DNA of 64,000 nucleotides from Actinomyces sp. S6-Spd3 (lineage in GTDB: Bacteria; Actinomycetota; Actinomycetes; Actinomycetales; Actinomycetaceae): contig NZ_JRMV01000281.1 in assembly GCF_000758755.1 (NCBI RefSeq), forward strand, positions 481,981-545,980. Direction: 5' to 3'. Positions 36,880-47,270 of the stretch are shown piece by piece (position 1 is the stretch's first letter; each line of letters begins with the position of its first letter). The position numbers and the translations under genes are program-made. The notes below the pieces were generated by a model. It had not been told where the DNA came from. It ran no database searches and saw only the letters and a list, made by a program, of their open reading frames with translations.

Positions 36880-38889
36880 TTAGTCAGTTTTCTGCTCAGG
36901 GTTCAACGCATCGAAAATAGTCTGCGCAAGGGTATCTCCAATCCCAGGCACTTCGGCGATGGCCCCGACAGTGGCCTCGCGGATCTTCTTCACCGAACCA
37001 AAGCGGCGCAGGAGCGCCTTTTGTCGGGAGGGGCCAACGCCCGGGATCTCGTCAAGAACCGAACGCTGCTGGGTCTTTGCACGACGTTTCCTATGAGCAG
37101 TGATTGCAAAACGATGGGATTCATCGCGCACATATTGGAGCATGTACAAGGCAGCCGAGGTCCTGGGGAAAATGACCGGGAAATCTTCTCCTGGAATCCA
37201 CACTTCTTCCAATCGTTTGGCCAAGCCAATCAGCGGAATATCGATTCCCATTGCGTCGAGTGCACTGCGTGCAGCATTCACTTGAGGAAGACCGCCATCG
37301 ACGACCACAAGATCTGGCCGATAGGAAAAACGCCGTGGTCTCCCGCTAGCATCGACCGGACCGGACTCGAAAGCAATACCCTCATCATCTTCGCCATCTT
37401 CACCGTTTTCCTCGGCCAGGAGACGACGGAAACGTCTCCGCAATACTTCATCCATTGCCGAGGTGTCGTCCGGCGTCCCATTTCCGTCATCACCATGGAT
37501 GTTGAAGTGCCGATAGGCATCTTTACGCGGGGTGCCGTCTTCAAAGACGACCATCGATCCGACCTGCTGCTGCCCCTGAGTATGCGAAATGTCGTAACAC
37601 TCGATTCGAAGAGGCGCGGCAGGAAGATCAAGGTATTGCGCCAATTCATCCATTGCTTGGCCTCGTTGAGCAAGATCGCCCGAACGGCGAGTCTTGTGAA
37701 GCACCAGGGCCTGCTTCGCATTCTCCTTCACAGTCTCCATAAGCTGGGCCTTATTTCCCCTTTGGGGGACATGAATATCGACGATGCCGCCGCGTTTGCC
37801 CGCAAGCCACTGAGCCAGTGTCTCTCGATCATCTGGCATGACGCTGACAAGAATTTCTCGGGGAACCGCACGCGTAGGAGTGTGGACAACATCATCGACA
37901 GAGACTGCTTGGGCCTGCTCAATGGCGCGCGCTCCCGTTCCAGAGTCCTCCGGTATTTCGGAGTAAATCTGTTCGAAAAGCCGAGACATGAGCTCCGATT
38001 CATCAGCATCATCATCGCGCTCAATCACCCAGCCACGGGTACCGCGGATTCTTCCGCCGCGGACGTGGAAAACATGAACAGCTGCATCCAATTCATCGCT
38101 CACAAGAGCAAAAATATCCGCATCCGTTCCGTCGCCCAGAACCATGGTGTTCTTTTCGAGCACCGTTCGCAGCGCCTGTAAATCGTCGCGTTTTTCAGCC
38201 GCGGTTTCAAAATCAAGCTGAGCGCTTGCTTCGCGCATCTCGGCCTCGATCTGGCGCAATACGGGAGTTGCCCGGCCTTCCATGAACTCGCACATTGCTT
38301 GGGCAAGAGCTCGATGTTCTTCTTGAGAGATACGCCCGACACAAGGGGCTGAGCACTTATCGATATAGCCCAATAGACACGGGCGCCCTTGCGCCTGCGC
38401 ACGACGAAAGACCCCGGCTGAACAGGTTCGCAGCGGAAACACTCGCAAGAGGAGATCAATGGTCTCTCGAATCGCCCACACCTTTGTGTAGGGTCCAAAG
38501 TATCGACTGTCCTTCCGGCGCGCCTCGCGCGTGACCTGAACTCGGGGATACTTCTCCCCCATGCTGACCGCCAGATAGGGATAGGACTTGTCGTCCTTAA
38601 ACATCACGTTAAAGCGTGGATTGAATTCTTTAATCCACGTGAATTCCAAAGTGAGCGCTTCAATTTCGCTACGTACAACGGTCCATTGAACCGAGGCCGC
38701 AGTCGTGACCATTTTCTGGGTGCGGGGATGTAGATTGGCTAGATCCTGAAAATAGTTGGTCAAACGCGCACGAAGATTTTTGGCTTTCCCAACGTAGATC
38801 ACTTGCCCCTGTTCGTCGCGAAAACGGTACACCCCGGGATCGGTCGGGATTTCCCCGGTTTTCGGACGATAGGTTGATGGATCAGCCAT
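36880..38889 (-). CDS. uvrC: UvrABC system protein C
   Basis: A 669-residue excinuclease subunit. The N-terminal GIY-YIG nuclease (PGVYRFRDEQGQVIYVGKAKN) makes the 3' cut, a UVR motif lies near residue 205, the RNase H-like nuclease domain follows (IECYDISHTQGQQQVGSMVVF, DLVVVDGGLPQVNAA) for the 5' cut, and the C terminus has helix-hairpin-helix motifs (EIPGVGPSRQKALLRRFG, EVPGIGDTLAQTI). ATG lies six bases after TAGGCT without a ribosome site. UvrA and uvrB are also in this window, each alone. Confidence 0.95.
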   Translation of the reverse strand: MADPSTYRPKTGEIPTDPGVYRFRDEQGQVIYVGKAKNLRARLTNYFQDLANLHPRTQKMVTTAASVQWTVVRSEIEALTLEFTWIKEFNPRFNVMFKDDKSYPYLAVSMGEKYPRVQVTREARRKDSRYFGPYTKVWAIRETIDLLLRVFPLRTCSAGVFRRAQAQGRPCLLGYIDKCSAPCVGRISQEEHRALAQAMCEFMEGRATPVLRQIEAEMREASAQLDFETAAEKRDDLQALRTVLEKNTMVLGDGTDADIFALVSDELDAAVHVFHVRGGRIRGTRGWVIERDDDADESELMSRLFEQIYSEIPEDSGTGARAIEQAQAVSVDDVVHTPTRAVPREILVSVMPDDRETLAQWLAGKRGGIVDIHVPQRGNKAQLMETVKENAKQALVLHKTRRSGDLAQRGQAMDELAQYLDLPAAPLRIECYDISHTQGQQQVGSMVVFEDGTPRKDAYRHFNIHGDDGNGTPDDTSAMDEVLRRRFRRLLAEENGEDGEDDEGIAFESGPVDASGRPRRFSYRPDLVVVDGGLPQVNAARSALDAMGIDIPLIGLAKRLEEVWIPGEDFPVIFPRTSAALYMLQYVRDESHRFAITAHRKRRAKTQQRSVLDEIPGVGPSRQKALLRRFGSVKKIREATVGAIAEVPGIGDTLAQTIFDALNPEQKTD

Positions 38890-38895
38890 TCTTTT

Positions 38896-38901
38896 AGCCT
38901 A
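38896..38901 (-). promoter_or_regulatory. -10 element of uvrC (leaderless)
   Basis: TAGGCT on the minus strand ends six bases before the uvrC ATG. The same hexamer precedes the murE-type gene. Confidence 0.6.
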
Positions 38902-39000
38902 GCCGCGCCATGAACTTTGTGCGCACCCAGCAGGCCTATGGAAAAACTCTTGGTGCTGGGTTTATCATTTCTTGAAGTTACCGGTGCGGAAAGGTTCGTC

Positions 39001-40425
39001 ATGTTTACCCAGGCCCAAGAAGTTATCGACTTCATTGCACAAGAAGAGATCGCGTACATTGATGTGCGCTTCTGTGATCTTCCCGGCGTTCAGCAACACT
39101 TCACGATTCCCGCCAGCGAACTCGAGGCCTCGGTCCTTAAAGACGGCCTGATGTTCGACGGCTCCTCAGTTCGGGGCTTCACGCAAATCCACGAGTCGGA
39201 CATGAAACTGATTCCCGATCTGTCCTCTGCTTTTGTTGATCCTTTCCGCGCTAGCAAGACACTGGTCATTATTTTCTCGATCGTCGACCCTTTCACCGAT
39301 GAGCCCTTCTCGCGCGACCCGCGCCAAGTCGCTGCCAAGGCCGAGGCTTACCTGCGTTCGACCGGAATTGCCGATACGTGCTACATCGGAGCAGAAGCTG
39401 AGTTCTTCGTTTTCAATGACGTTCGCTACCAAGTGAGTCCGCAACACACCTTCTACGCTCTCGATTCTGACGAGGCCTACTGGAATACCGGACGCAGCGA
39501 GGCGGGTGGAAACCTCGGGTACAAGGTTCCCGTCAAGGGCGGATACTTCCCGGTCTCCCCCGCTGATGACTTCACCGACCTGCGTGATGAAATGGCTAAC
39601 CTCTTGACCGAGGTCGGACTTACCCTTGAACGCGCCCACCACGAGGTTGGTTCTGGCGGCCAGCAGGAAATCAACTACCGCTTCAATACCCTGATGGCCG
39701 CAGCTGATGACATGATGAAGTTCAAGTACGTCATCAAGAACGCTGCCCGCGCCGCCGGCCTGTCTGCCACCTTCATGCCCAAACCGATCTTCGGAGACAA
39801 CGGCTCGGGAATGCACACACACCTGTCACTGTGGAAGAACGGCGAGCCTCTTTTCTACGACGAACGAGGCTACGGTTCACTTTCCGACACCGCACGCTGG
39901 TTCATTGGCGGACTACTGGAGCACGCTCCCGCGCTTTTGGCGTTCACCAATCCGTCGGTTAATTCTTTCCGACGCCTTGTTCCAGGTTTCGAGGCTCCGA
40001 TTAACCTCGTCTATTCGGCGCGCAATCGCAGCGCCTGCATTCGTATCCCTGTAACAGGAACTTCACCGGCTGCAAAGCGTGTCGAATACCGAGTTCCCGA
40101 TCCCAGTGCGAACCCCTATCTTTCCTTCGCTGCATGCCTCATGGCGGGAATTGATGGAATTAAGCGCCGCATTGAACCCGCTGCGCCAATCGACAAGGAC
40201 CTCTACGAACTACCGAGCGCCGACTACGACTCGATCGCAAAGATCCCTTCAAGCTTGGAGGGCGCACTCGAAGCGCTTCGCAATGATTACGAGTTCCTCA
40301 CTGAAGGCGATGTCTTCACAGAAGACCTGATCGAAACCTGGATTAACTATAAAGAAACGGTGGAGATTGCCCCCATGCGAGCTTATCCTCACCCGTACGA
40401 ATTCCAGCTGTACTACGATCTGTGA
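39001..40425 (+). CDS. glnA: Glutamine synthetase type I
   Basis: A 474-residue GSI. The beta-grasp N terminus includes FDGSSVRGF, the catalytic domain has [24 protein letters not shown]-like residues ([14 protein letters not shown]), GMHTHLSLW and NRSACIRIP. Tyr402 in DKDLYELP matches the adenylylation site of GSI-beta enzymes, so activity is probably tuned by GlnE. It assembles as a dodecamer and makes glutamine from glutamate and ammonia. ATG at 39001 has GGAAAGG six bases upstream; an earlier in-frame ATG at 38917 lacks one. It is divergent from uvrC. Confidence 0.95.
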   Translation: MFTQAQEVIDFIAQEEIAYIDVRFCDLPGVQQHFTIPASELEASVLKDGLMFDGSSVRGFTQIHESDMKLIPDLSSAFVDPFRASKTLVIIFSIVDPFTDEPFSRDPRQVAAKAEAYLRSTGIADTCYIGAEAEFFVFNDVRYQVSPQHTFYALDSDEAYWNTGRSEAGGNLGYKVPVKGGYFPVSPADDFTDLRDEMANLLTEVGLTLERAHHEVGSGGQQEINYRFNTLMAAADDMMKFKYVIKNAARAAGLSATFMPKPIFGDNGSGMHTHLSLWKNGEPLFYDERGYGSLSDTARWFIGGLLEHAPALLAFTNPSVNSFRRLVPGFEAPINLVYSARNRSACIRIPVTGTSPAAKRVEYRVPDPSANPYLSFAACLMAGIDGIKRRIEPAAPIDKDLYELPSADYDSIAKIPSSLEGALEALRNDYEFLTEGDVFTEDLIETWINYKETVEIAPMRAYPHPYEFQLYYDL

Positions 40426-40497
40426 GCTAGATGGCATTAGATTTGGCGCTACTATGCCTAGTGTCAACCTGAAACGTAGGTCTGAAACGGAGACGCA

Positions 40498-42363
40498 ATG
40501 AAACGCTTGCGCGATGGCTCGTACACCATCAAGCCCACGTTCACGATTCACACCGATGAGCTACTTCCGGATCTATTCATGCGGCGAGCAGAAGCACATC
40601 CGGATCAGGTTGTCGTTGAAACACGTAGTTCTGTTGGTGCGGTTCGATCGATGACCGCAGCTGAGCTCCAACGTCAAGTCGAATACACCGCCTGCGGCCT
40701 TATTGGACTGGGCATTGAGTCCGGAGACTCTATTGCGATCCTCGCCTCCACCTCTTTTGAGTGGATGCTTCTGGACCTCGCCTTGCTCTCCATTGGCGCA
40801 GTTACGGTACCCATCTACGAATCCGACTCAGCGTCTCAGATTCAGCACATCCTCGAGGATGCACACGTTGTTCGTGTCTTTACCGCAACAACTCAACAGT
40901 CTGAACTTGTCCGTACGGTTGCCCCCGATTTTACGCGAGCAATTGAGAGCTTCGATCAAGGAGCCTTGCGCACTATCGCACGGGCCGCACGCAACGTTTC
41001 AATTGATAACATCAAGGAACGTCGTTCATCTTTAAGCTCCTCGTCGATCGCAACGATCATCTATACATCGGGCACGACGGGCGTCCCAAAGGGAGTTGTC
41101 CTCACTCACGCGAATTTCCTCGCGACGATCGCAGGCACACGCCAGGTGCTGGGTGAGGTCATCGATTCGCCTGATACTCGTCTCTTGCTCTTCCTCCCCG
41201 TCGCACACGTTTTGGCACGTTTGGTGATGCACGTTGTGCTCTCCGGTGCTGGCGTTTTAGGTTTCTCGCCGAATATCAAGAATTTGCTTCCTGATATCCA
41301 GGCGTTCAAGCCTTCAATCCTGCTTGTCGTTCCTCGCGTTCTTGAGAAGGTTTATAACGCTGCTTCCTCTAAGGCCGGTGGCGGTCTTAAGGGACGAATG
41401 TTCGCGTGGAGTGCAAAGCAGGCGCGCAGCTACTCTGTGGCTCAGCAGCGCACTTTCGGCCCTTCGCTGACGAAGAAACTTCGTCACGGCCTCGCAGATG
41501 CACTCGTCCTCAAAAAGATTCGCTCCGTCCTCGGACCGAACTTGCGCTACATCGTCTCCGGCGGCGCACCACTGGCAACCGATCTCGCTCAGTTCTATGC
41601 CGGCATGGGAATCACTCTTATCCAGGGTTACGGCCTGTCAGAAACAACCGGTCCGATCGCAGTTCAGCATCTGGGAGCAAACCCGATTGGAACCGTTGGC
41701 CTTCCCCTTCCTGGTAATTTCATCAAAATTGCCAAGGACGGCGAAATCCTTGTCCGAGGCCAGGCAGTTATGCCCGGTTACTATCACCTTCCCGAAGAAA
41801 CTCAGGCAGTCATGCCCGATGGACGCTGGTTCCACACAGGCGATATCGGCTCTATCTCGCGTAACGGTCAGCTCTCCATTACCGGTCGTAAGAAGGAATT
41901 GATCGTCACTGCGGGCGGTAAGAACGTCTCCCCAGAGATCCTCGAAGACGCTCTTGCGACACACCCGCTCATCGCGAACGTCATTGTCGTCGGCGATCAA
42001 CGTCCCTTCATCGGCGCTCTGATTACCTTGGATGCCGAAATGCTCCCCGATTGGCTTCGCAAGCACGGGCTGCCCCGCTGCTCCCCTGCCGAGGCCGCAC
42101 AACTTTCTGAAGTTCAGGCCTCGCTTGAGCGCGCAATCGAGCGCGCAAATAAGGCTGTCTCTCGCGCCGAATCTATCCGCAAGTTCCGCATTATTGACGC
42201 CAGCTTCACCGTAGAAAACGGATACGTTACACCTTCGATGAAGCTGCGTCGCCGCAAAGTGATCGCGGACTACGCGCACGAGATTGATGAGCTTTACGGA
42301 GGACCCGTTGAAGCGACTGAAAGGCCGCGCCGCAGGTTCTCCTTCCGACGACGCGAGCACTGA
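40498..42363 (+). CDS. Long-chain fatty acid-CoA ligase (FadD15-like)
   Basis: A 621-residue AMP-forming acyl-CoA synthetase. YTSGTTGVPKGVVLTH is the ATP/AMP motif (about residues 189-204), GYGLSETTGPI the acyl-adenylate motif, and HTGDIGSISRNGQLSITGRKKELIV the hinge region with catalytic lysine later. It activates long-chain fatty acids for lipid synthesis or oxidation. GGAG five bases before the ATG; TACTAT at 40450-40455 is a possible -10. The next gene is a close paralogue, with most motifs identical, so the pair arose by tandem duplication. Confidence 0.9.
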   Translation: MKRLRDGSYTIKPTFTIHTDELLPDLFMRRAEAHPDQVVVETRSSVGAVRSMTAAELQRQVEYTACGLIGLGIESGDSIAILASTSFEWMLLDLALLSIGAVTVPIYESDSASQIQHILEDAHVVRVFTATTQQSELVRTVAPDFTRAIESFDQGALRTIARAARNVSIDNIKERRSSLSSSSIATIIYTSGTTGVPKGVVLTHANFLATIAGTRQVLGEVIDSPDTRLLLFLPVAHVLARLVMHVVLSGAGVLGFSPNIKNLLPDIQAFKPSILLVVPRVLEKVYNAASSKAGGGLKGRMFAWSAKQARSYSVAQQRTFGPSLTKKLRHGLADALVLKKIRSVLGPNLRYIVSGGAPLATDLAQFYAGMGITLIQGYGLSETTGPIAVQHLGANPIGTVGLPLPGNFIKIAKDGEILVRGQAVMPGYYHLPEETQAVMPDGRWFHTGDIGSISRNGQLSITGRKKELIVTAGGKNVSPEILEDALATHPLIANVIVVGDQRPFIGALITLDAEMLPDWLRKHGLPRCSPAEAAQLSEVQASLERAIERANKAVSRAESIRKFRIIDASFTVENGYVTPSMKLRRRKVIADYAHEIDELYGGPVEATERPRRRFSFRRREH

Positions 42364-42405
42364 CGTCCTCGGCCTCATCGCAACAATTACCGAAAGGGAA
42401 AACAG

Positions 42406-44319
42406 ATGACAGTACGCAGGCTTGCAGACGGTTCGTGGGAGTCTCCGGCTACGCGACAGGCAACTCCCGAAATGAACATTCCGAAGATGCTTCGCTTGCG
42501 TGCTGAAAACTACCCCTCACAGGTAGCGATCGAACGCCGCTCTCCGGTTGGGGCGTGGCGGCCGGTCACCATTGATCAGTTTTTAGCTGATGCGGACTCT
42601 CTTGCGCGCGGATTGATTGCTCTGGGGCTTGAGCCGGGAGAGCATCTGGCAATCCTCGCACCCACATCCTACGAGTGGGCACTCGTTGACGTTGCCGCCC
42701 TGTCGTGTGGAGCAATCACCGTACCGATCTACGAAACAGACTCGGCTGTCCAGATTGCCCATATTCTCAAAGATGCCGACGTTCGCATTGTCATCACTGC
42801 GACATCTCAACAAGCTGAGCTTGTCCAGTCTGTTCGCACTGAGCGCGTTCGGCAGATCTTATCGATCGACAAGGGTGCTCAAAGGGTCTTGGCTCAGGCC
42901 GGGATTGAAGTACCGATTGAAAAAGTTCGAGAGCGCACTGACGCAGTAGCACTCGAGGACGAAGCAACGATCATTTACACCTCCGGAACCACCGGTGTTC
43001 CCAAGGGCGTCGTGCTGACTCACGGCAATTTCATTAGCCCAATGCTTCAGGCCTACGACTTCTTGCCTCTCCTCATTAACGACCCGCGTTCTCGTTCGCT
43101 CCTGTTTTTGCCTGTCGCACACGTCCTCGCACGTTTTGTCATGTACTGTTTGCTGGCAGGTCAAGGGGTCGTTGCTTTCTCCCCTGATACACGCAACTTG
43201 GTTGATGACATCGCCACATTCAAGCCGAGTATGCTTCTTGTCGTTCCGCGTGTTTTGGAGAAGGTTTTCAATGCCGCTTCGGCCAAAGCTGGCGGTGGTT
43301 TCAAGGGACGTATGTTCTCCTGGGCCGCCCAGCAAGCACGTGCACTATCTCAAGCCACTGCGTACGCGAACACCCCCAAACCCGAATCCCTGGTTGCAGG
43401 TCCGCTCCCCGACACGACGCCGGTGCCTGACGCCTCGGAAATCCCCTCGCCCGGCCCTTCGACATTGCTCAAGATTCGCGGTCGAGTCGCCGACGCTTTG
43501 GTCCTCTCGAAGGTCAAGGCGATTCTCGGCCCCAATCTGCACACGATTATTTCGGGTGGTGCTCCTCTAGCTCTCGACCTCGCGAATTTTTACCGTGGTT
43601 TGGGTATTACGCTCCTGCAGGGCTACGGGCTCTCCGAAACAACTGGTCCGATCACTGTCGAGACCCCGGAAGATTTTCCCCCAGACAGCGTTGGGTTCGT
43701 GTGGCCGGGTAACCAAGCAAAGTTGGCTTCCGATGGTGAGCTCCTTGTCCGCGGGATCTCCGTTTCGCGCGGGTACCATAATCTTCCCGAGGCGACAGCT
43801 GAGGCCTTCGTTGACGGCTGGTTTAGGACTGGGGATCTTGCTTCGATTGACGATCGAGGCCACGTACGGATTACCGGCCGTAAGAAGGAATTGATCGTCA
43901 CTGCGGGTGGTAAGAATGTTTCTCCAGAGATTTTGGAAGATGCTCTTTCCACTCATCCCCTCATCGCAAACATTATCGTCGTCGGCGATAACCGCCCCTA
44001 TATTGGCGCGCTCATCTCCCTAGATACCGAGATGCTCCCCGAGTGGCTTCGCTCGCATGGACTGCCCATCGTGGATGCGGCACAAGCTGCCGAACTCCCG
44101 GCAGTTCGTGAGTCTTTGGAACGCGCGATCGCCCGGGCGAATAAGAAGGTCTCACGCGCGGAGTCGATTCGACGCTATCGCATTGTTAATGCCGCCTTCA
44201 CCGTGGAGAACGGCTATATGACTCCCTCTTTGAAGCTGAAGCGACGTCGAGTACTGGCAGACTTTGCCGATGAGGTAGAAGCGCTCTACGAATCCGGGAC
44301 GACTCCCGAAGCTCAGTAA
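42406..44319 (+). CDS. Long-chain fatty acid-CoA ligase (tandem paralogue)
   Basis: A 637-residue paralogue of the upstream gene, with the same YTSGTTGVPKGVVLTHGNF, GYGLSETTGPI and GRKKELIVTAGGKNVSPEILEDAL blocks. It differs by a Pro/Ser-rich insert of about 35 residues near residue 320 (TPKPESLVAGPLP, PVPDASEIPSPGP) in the loop before the acyl-binding region. AAAGGG lies seven bases before the ATG, 42 bases after the first gene, so one transcript is likely. The insert may alter chain-length range or partner contacts; that is inference. Confidence 0.9.
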   Translation: MTVRRLADGSWESPATRQATPEMNIPKMLRLRAENYPSQVAIERRSPVGAWRPVTIDQFLADADSLARGLIALGLEPGEHLAILAPTSYEWALVDVAALSCGAITVPIYETDSAVQIAHILKDADVRIVITATSQQAELVQSVRTERVRQILSIDKGAQRVLAQAGIEVPIEKVRERTDAVALEDEATIIYTSGTTGVPKGVVLTHGNFISPMLQAYDFLPLLINDPRSRSLLFLPVAHVLARFVMYCLLAGQGVVAFSPDTRNLVDDIATFKPSMLLVVPRVLEKVFNAASAKAGGGFKGRMFSWAAQQARALSQATAYANTPKPESLVAGPLPDTTPVPDASEIPSPGPSTLLKIRGRVADALVLSKVKAILGPNLHTIISGGAPLALDLANFYRGLGITLLQGYGLSETTGPITVETPEDFPPDSVGFVWPGNQAKLASDGELLVRGISVSRGYHNLPEATAEAFVDGWFRTGDLASIDDRGHVRITGRKKELIVTAGGKNVSPEILEDALSTHPLIANIIVVGDNRPYIGALISLDTEMLPEWLRSHGLPIVDAAQAAELPAVRESLERAIARANKKVSRAESIRRYRIVNAAFTVENGYMTPSLKLKRRRVLADFADEVEALYESGTTPEAQ

Positions 44320-44326
44320 AGTTGTG

Positions 44327-44357
44327 CGGGGCGGCTAGAGAGTATCTAGTCGCCCCG
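44327..44357. terminator. Terminator between the acyl-CoA ligase and uvrA
   Basis: CGGGGCG plus CTAGA pair with TCTAG and CGCCCCG, with one G-T pair, followed on the plus strand by TTGTTTAT. It lies eight bases after the ligase stop and 24 bases beyond the convergent uvrA stop, so it can serve both. Confidence 0.85.
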
Positions 44358-44380
44358 TTGTTTATGCAACTGAGAAGTGC

Positions 44381-47221
44381 TTACTTCCCGTTGAAGATCT
44401 CTGCCAAGAATTGACCGGTAAAGGACTCCTCGACCTGTGCAACTTCTTCAGGAGTACCTTCGGCAACAACAGTGCCGCCTCCGCTGCCTCCTTCAGGTCC
44501 CATGTCGATCACCCAGTCAGCACTCTTAATGACATCCAAGTTGTGCTCAATAACGATAACCGTATTGCCCTTGTCAACGAGGCTTTGCAAGACGAGCAGC
44601 AACTTGCGGATATCTTCCGTATGCAAACCCGTCGTAGGTTCGTCGAGAACGTAGACAGTACGGCCAGTTGAGCGTCGTTGGAGTTCTGAGGCGAGTTTTA
44701 CGCGTTGCGCTTCACCGCCCGACAGCGTGGTCGCCGCCTGGCCGAGGCGCACATAGCCCAATCCAACTTCCACCAAAGTGTTCAGGTGGCGCGCGATACG
44801 CGAGATCGGCGCGAAGAACTCTGCGGCCTCGGCAATGGGCATATTGAGAACGTCAGCGACGCTCTTTCCCTTGTACAAGATCTCCAGCGTTTCGCGGTTA
44901 TAGCGAGCGCCATGGCAGACTTCGCAGGGAACGTAGACGTCCGGAAGGAAGTTCATCTCGATCTTAAGAGTGCCGTCGCCCTTGCAGGATTCGCACCGAC
45001 CTCCCTTGACGTTGAAGGAGAAGCGGCCCGGACCGTAGCCACGTAACTTCGCTTCAGGGACCTCAGCAAAGAGTTTACGGATCTGATCCCACACACCTGT
45101 ATAGGTCGCGGGGTTAGAACGCGGCGTCCGACCGATCGGCGACTGGTCGACATGCACGACCTTATCGAGCTCATCGGTTCCAGTAACCGAGCGATGTCGT
45201 CCGGGAACGAGGCGTGCACCGTTGAGGCGCGTTGCCAGTGAACGGTAGAGAATCTGGTTGACCAGAGTCGACTTTCCCGAACCTGATACACCTGTTACGG
45301 CAATAAATGTTGAGAGTGGGAAGGAAACCGTCACATCTTTCAGGTTGTTCTCGTAGGCACCCTTCACCGTAATTTGTCGCTGGGGATCTCGCGGACGCCT
45401 AGTGGCGGGAACAGAAATTGAGCGCTTTCCACTTAAATATTGACCGGTCAGAGAACGCTTATTCTGGCGAAGTTCGTCAAGCGTTCCACTGTGGACAATC
45501 CACCCACCGTTCTCGCCAGCGCCAGGACCAACGTCAACAATCCAGTCAGCTGCTTCAATCGTCTCTTCGTCGTGTTCGACAACGATCAGAGTATTTCCAA
45601 GATCGCGAAGTCTTTCCAAGGTCGCAATAAGCTTGCGATTGTCGCGTTGGTGAAGACCGATTGAGGGTTCGTCGAGAACATAGAGCACCCCGACAAGGCC
45701 TGAACCGATCTGTGTCGCGAGACGGATGCGCTGCGCTTCCCCGCCGGAAAGGGTGGCGGCGCCTCGTGAAAGGGTCAGATAAGACAAGCCAACGTCAACG
45801 AGGAAGTTCAAACGCGCACGAATCTCAGTCAAGATCGGTGCGGCAATGACCGAGGACCGCTGCTCAAACTCAACATGATCCAGATGGCTCTTCGCCTGAC
45901 TGATCGACAGATCCGATAGCTGCGCAATCGATAAATCACCTACGGTGACGGCAAGAACTTCCGGACGAAGCCGAGCTCCATGGCACGCACTACAGGGCAC
46001 CTCGCGCATGTAGGAGTCCATCCGGTCAACCACAAGCTGTGATTCAGTTTCTTCTTTCTTGCGCTGAATGTAGGTCAGTGCGCCTTCGAACCCGGTCGTG
46101 TAGGAACGTTCGCGTCCCCAACGGTTTCGGAACTTAACCTTTACCTCGTAATTGCGACCGTTGAGGATGGCATCGCGAACTTCAGCAGGGAGATCTTTCC
46201 ACGGAGTGTCCATGGAGAATCCGAGTTCTTGAGAAAGCGCCGTCAGAAGGTGCTTGTGGTACTTAAAATTCGAATTCCAGACAATGACAGCACCCTGTGC
46301 GAGAGAAAGCTCCTCATCTGGAACGACAAGTTCGGGATCGACTTCAAGCTTCGAGCCAAGCCCTGAGCACTCCGGACACGCGCCGTAGGGAGCGTTGAAT
46401 GAGAAGGTCCGTGGTTCAATCTCATCCAAAGTGAGTGGGTGGTCATTGGGGCACGAACGTTTCTCCGAATACTTACGGCGTCGCTCGGGATCATCCTCTT
46501 CCAGATCGATGCAATCAATCACGACAAGACCATCGGATAGACGCAGCGATGTTTCGACAGAATCGGTCAAGCGTTGACGCATACCTTCGCGGACAACAAG
46601 GCGATCAACAACGACTTCAATCGTGTGCTTGAGCTTCTTTTCGAGAGGAGGAACCTCTTCCAAACGCATCAATTGTCCGTCGACAATCGCACGTACATAT
46701 CCGGAAGCTTTGAGTTCTTCAAGAAGATCTTGATATTCACCCTTGCGTCCGCGAACTACGGGAGCAAGTACCTGGAAGCGTGTTCCCTCCGGCATTGAGC
46801 GCACACGGTCGACAATCTGCTGTGGAGTTTGAGCTTGAATACGTGCGCCGCATGTTGGGCAATGCGCGATACCCGCGCGTGCATACAACAGACGCAGGTA
46901 GTCGTGGATCTCGGTAATTGTGCCCACCGTCGAGCGAGGATTACGCGATGTCGACTTTTGGTCGATCGAAACCGCCGGGGACAGCCCTTCGATGAAGTCA
47001 ACGTCAGGCTTATCCATCTGGCCGAGGAATTGCCGTGCGTATGAGGACAAAGACTCAACGTAGCGTCGCTGTCCTTCGGCAAAAATCGTATCGAAAGCGA
47101 GAGAGGACTTGCCGGAGCCTGATAGTCCTGTAAAGACAATCATTGAATCGCGAGGGAGGTCAAGATCGACGCCCTTGAGATTGTGCTCGCGCGCACCGCG
47201 GACAATTAACTGATCATGCAC
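44381..47221 (-). CDS. uvrA: UvrABC system protein A
   Basis: A 946-residue tandem ABC ATPase for nucleotide excision repair. The first Walker A is [15 protein letters not shown] with [17 protein letters not shown] after it, the second [16 protein letters not shown]; zinc modules include [20 protein letters not shown] and the CESCKGDG...CEVCHG pair. Both LSGGEAQR signatures are present. It loads UvrB at lesions. GTG at 47221 lies six bases after TAAACT, and a LexA-type box sits at 47255-47270, so damage induction is likely. It is monocistronic between convergent and codirectional neighbours. Confidence 0.96.
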   Translation of the reverse strand: MHDQLIVRGAREHNLKGVDLDLPRDSMIVFTGLSGSGKSSLAFDTIFAEGQRRYVESLSSYARQFLGQMDKPDVDFIEGLSPAVSIDQKSTSRNPRSTVGTITEIHDYLRLLYARAGIAHCPTCGARIQAQTPQQIVDRVRSMPEGTRFQVLAPVVRGRKGEYQDLLEELKASGYVRAIVDGQLMRLEEVPPLEKKLKHTIEVVVDRLVVREGMRQRLTDSVETSLRLSDGLVVIDCIDLEEDDPERRRKYSEKRSCPNDHPLTLDEIEPRTFSFNAPYGACPECSGLGSKLEVDPELVVPDEELSLAQGAVIVWNSNFKYHKHLLTALSQELGFSMDTPWKDLPAEVRDAILNGRNYEVKVKFRNRWGRERSYTTGFEGALTYIQRKKEETESQLVVDRMDSYMREVPCSACHGARLRPEVLAVTVGDLSIAQLSDLSISQAKSHLDHVEFEQRSSVIAAPILTEIRARLNFLVDVGLSYLTLSRGAATLSGGEAQRIRLATQIGSGLVGVLYVLDEPSIGLHQRDNRKLIATLERLRDLGNTLIVVEHDEETIEAADWIVDVGPGAGENGGWIVHSGTLDELRQNKRSLTGQYLSGKRSISVPATRRPRDPQRQITVKGAYENNLKDVTVSFPLSTFIAVTGVSGSGKSTLVNQILYRSLATRLNGARLVPGRHRSVTGTDELDKVVHVDQSPIGRTPRSNPATYTGVWDQIRKLFAEVPEAKLRGYGPGRFSFNVKGGRCESCKGDGTLKIEMNFLPDVYVPCEVCHGARYNRETLEILYKGKSVADVLNMPIAEAAEFFAPISRIARHLNTLVEVGLGYVRLGQAATTLSGGEAQRVKLASELQRRSTGRTVYVLDEPTTGLHTEDIRKLLLVLQSLVDKGNTVIVIEHNLDVIKSADWVIDMGPEGGSGGGTVVAEGTPEEVAQVEESFTGQFLAEIFNGK

Positions 47222-47227
47222 TCAATC

Positions 47228-47233
47228 AGTTTA
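47228..47233 (-). promoter_or_regulatory. -10 element of uvrA (leaderless)
   Basis: TAAACT on the minus strand ends six bases before the GTG. The -35 position overlaps the SOS box, which suits repression by LexA. Confidence 0.6.
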
Positions 47234-47254
47234 CGTGTTGACACGTTCTTTTTC

Positions 47255-47270
47255 TCGAACATGTGTTCTT
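47255..47270 (-). promoter_or_regulatory. Candidate LexA (SOS) box upstream of uvrA
   Basis: The plus strand reads TCGAAC-ATGT-GTTCTT, matching ten of twelve positions of the actinobacterial consensus TCGAAC-N4-GTTCGA. It lies 34 to 49 bases upstream of the uvrA start and overlaps the stop codon of the P-type ATPase gene. I saw no comparable box before uvrB, uvrC or polA. Confidence 0.65.

Noticed and set aside
36838-38181. 447-codon plus-strand ORF opposite uvrC
   Set aside because: It lies entirely over uvrC, which has complete nuclease and helix-hairpin-helix motifs; the opposite frame shows no domain and is a codon-bias shadow.
41638-42378. 246-codon minus-strand ORF opposite the first acyl-CoA ligase
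   Set aside because: It mirrors conserved ligase motifs and has no promoter or ribosome site of its own.
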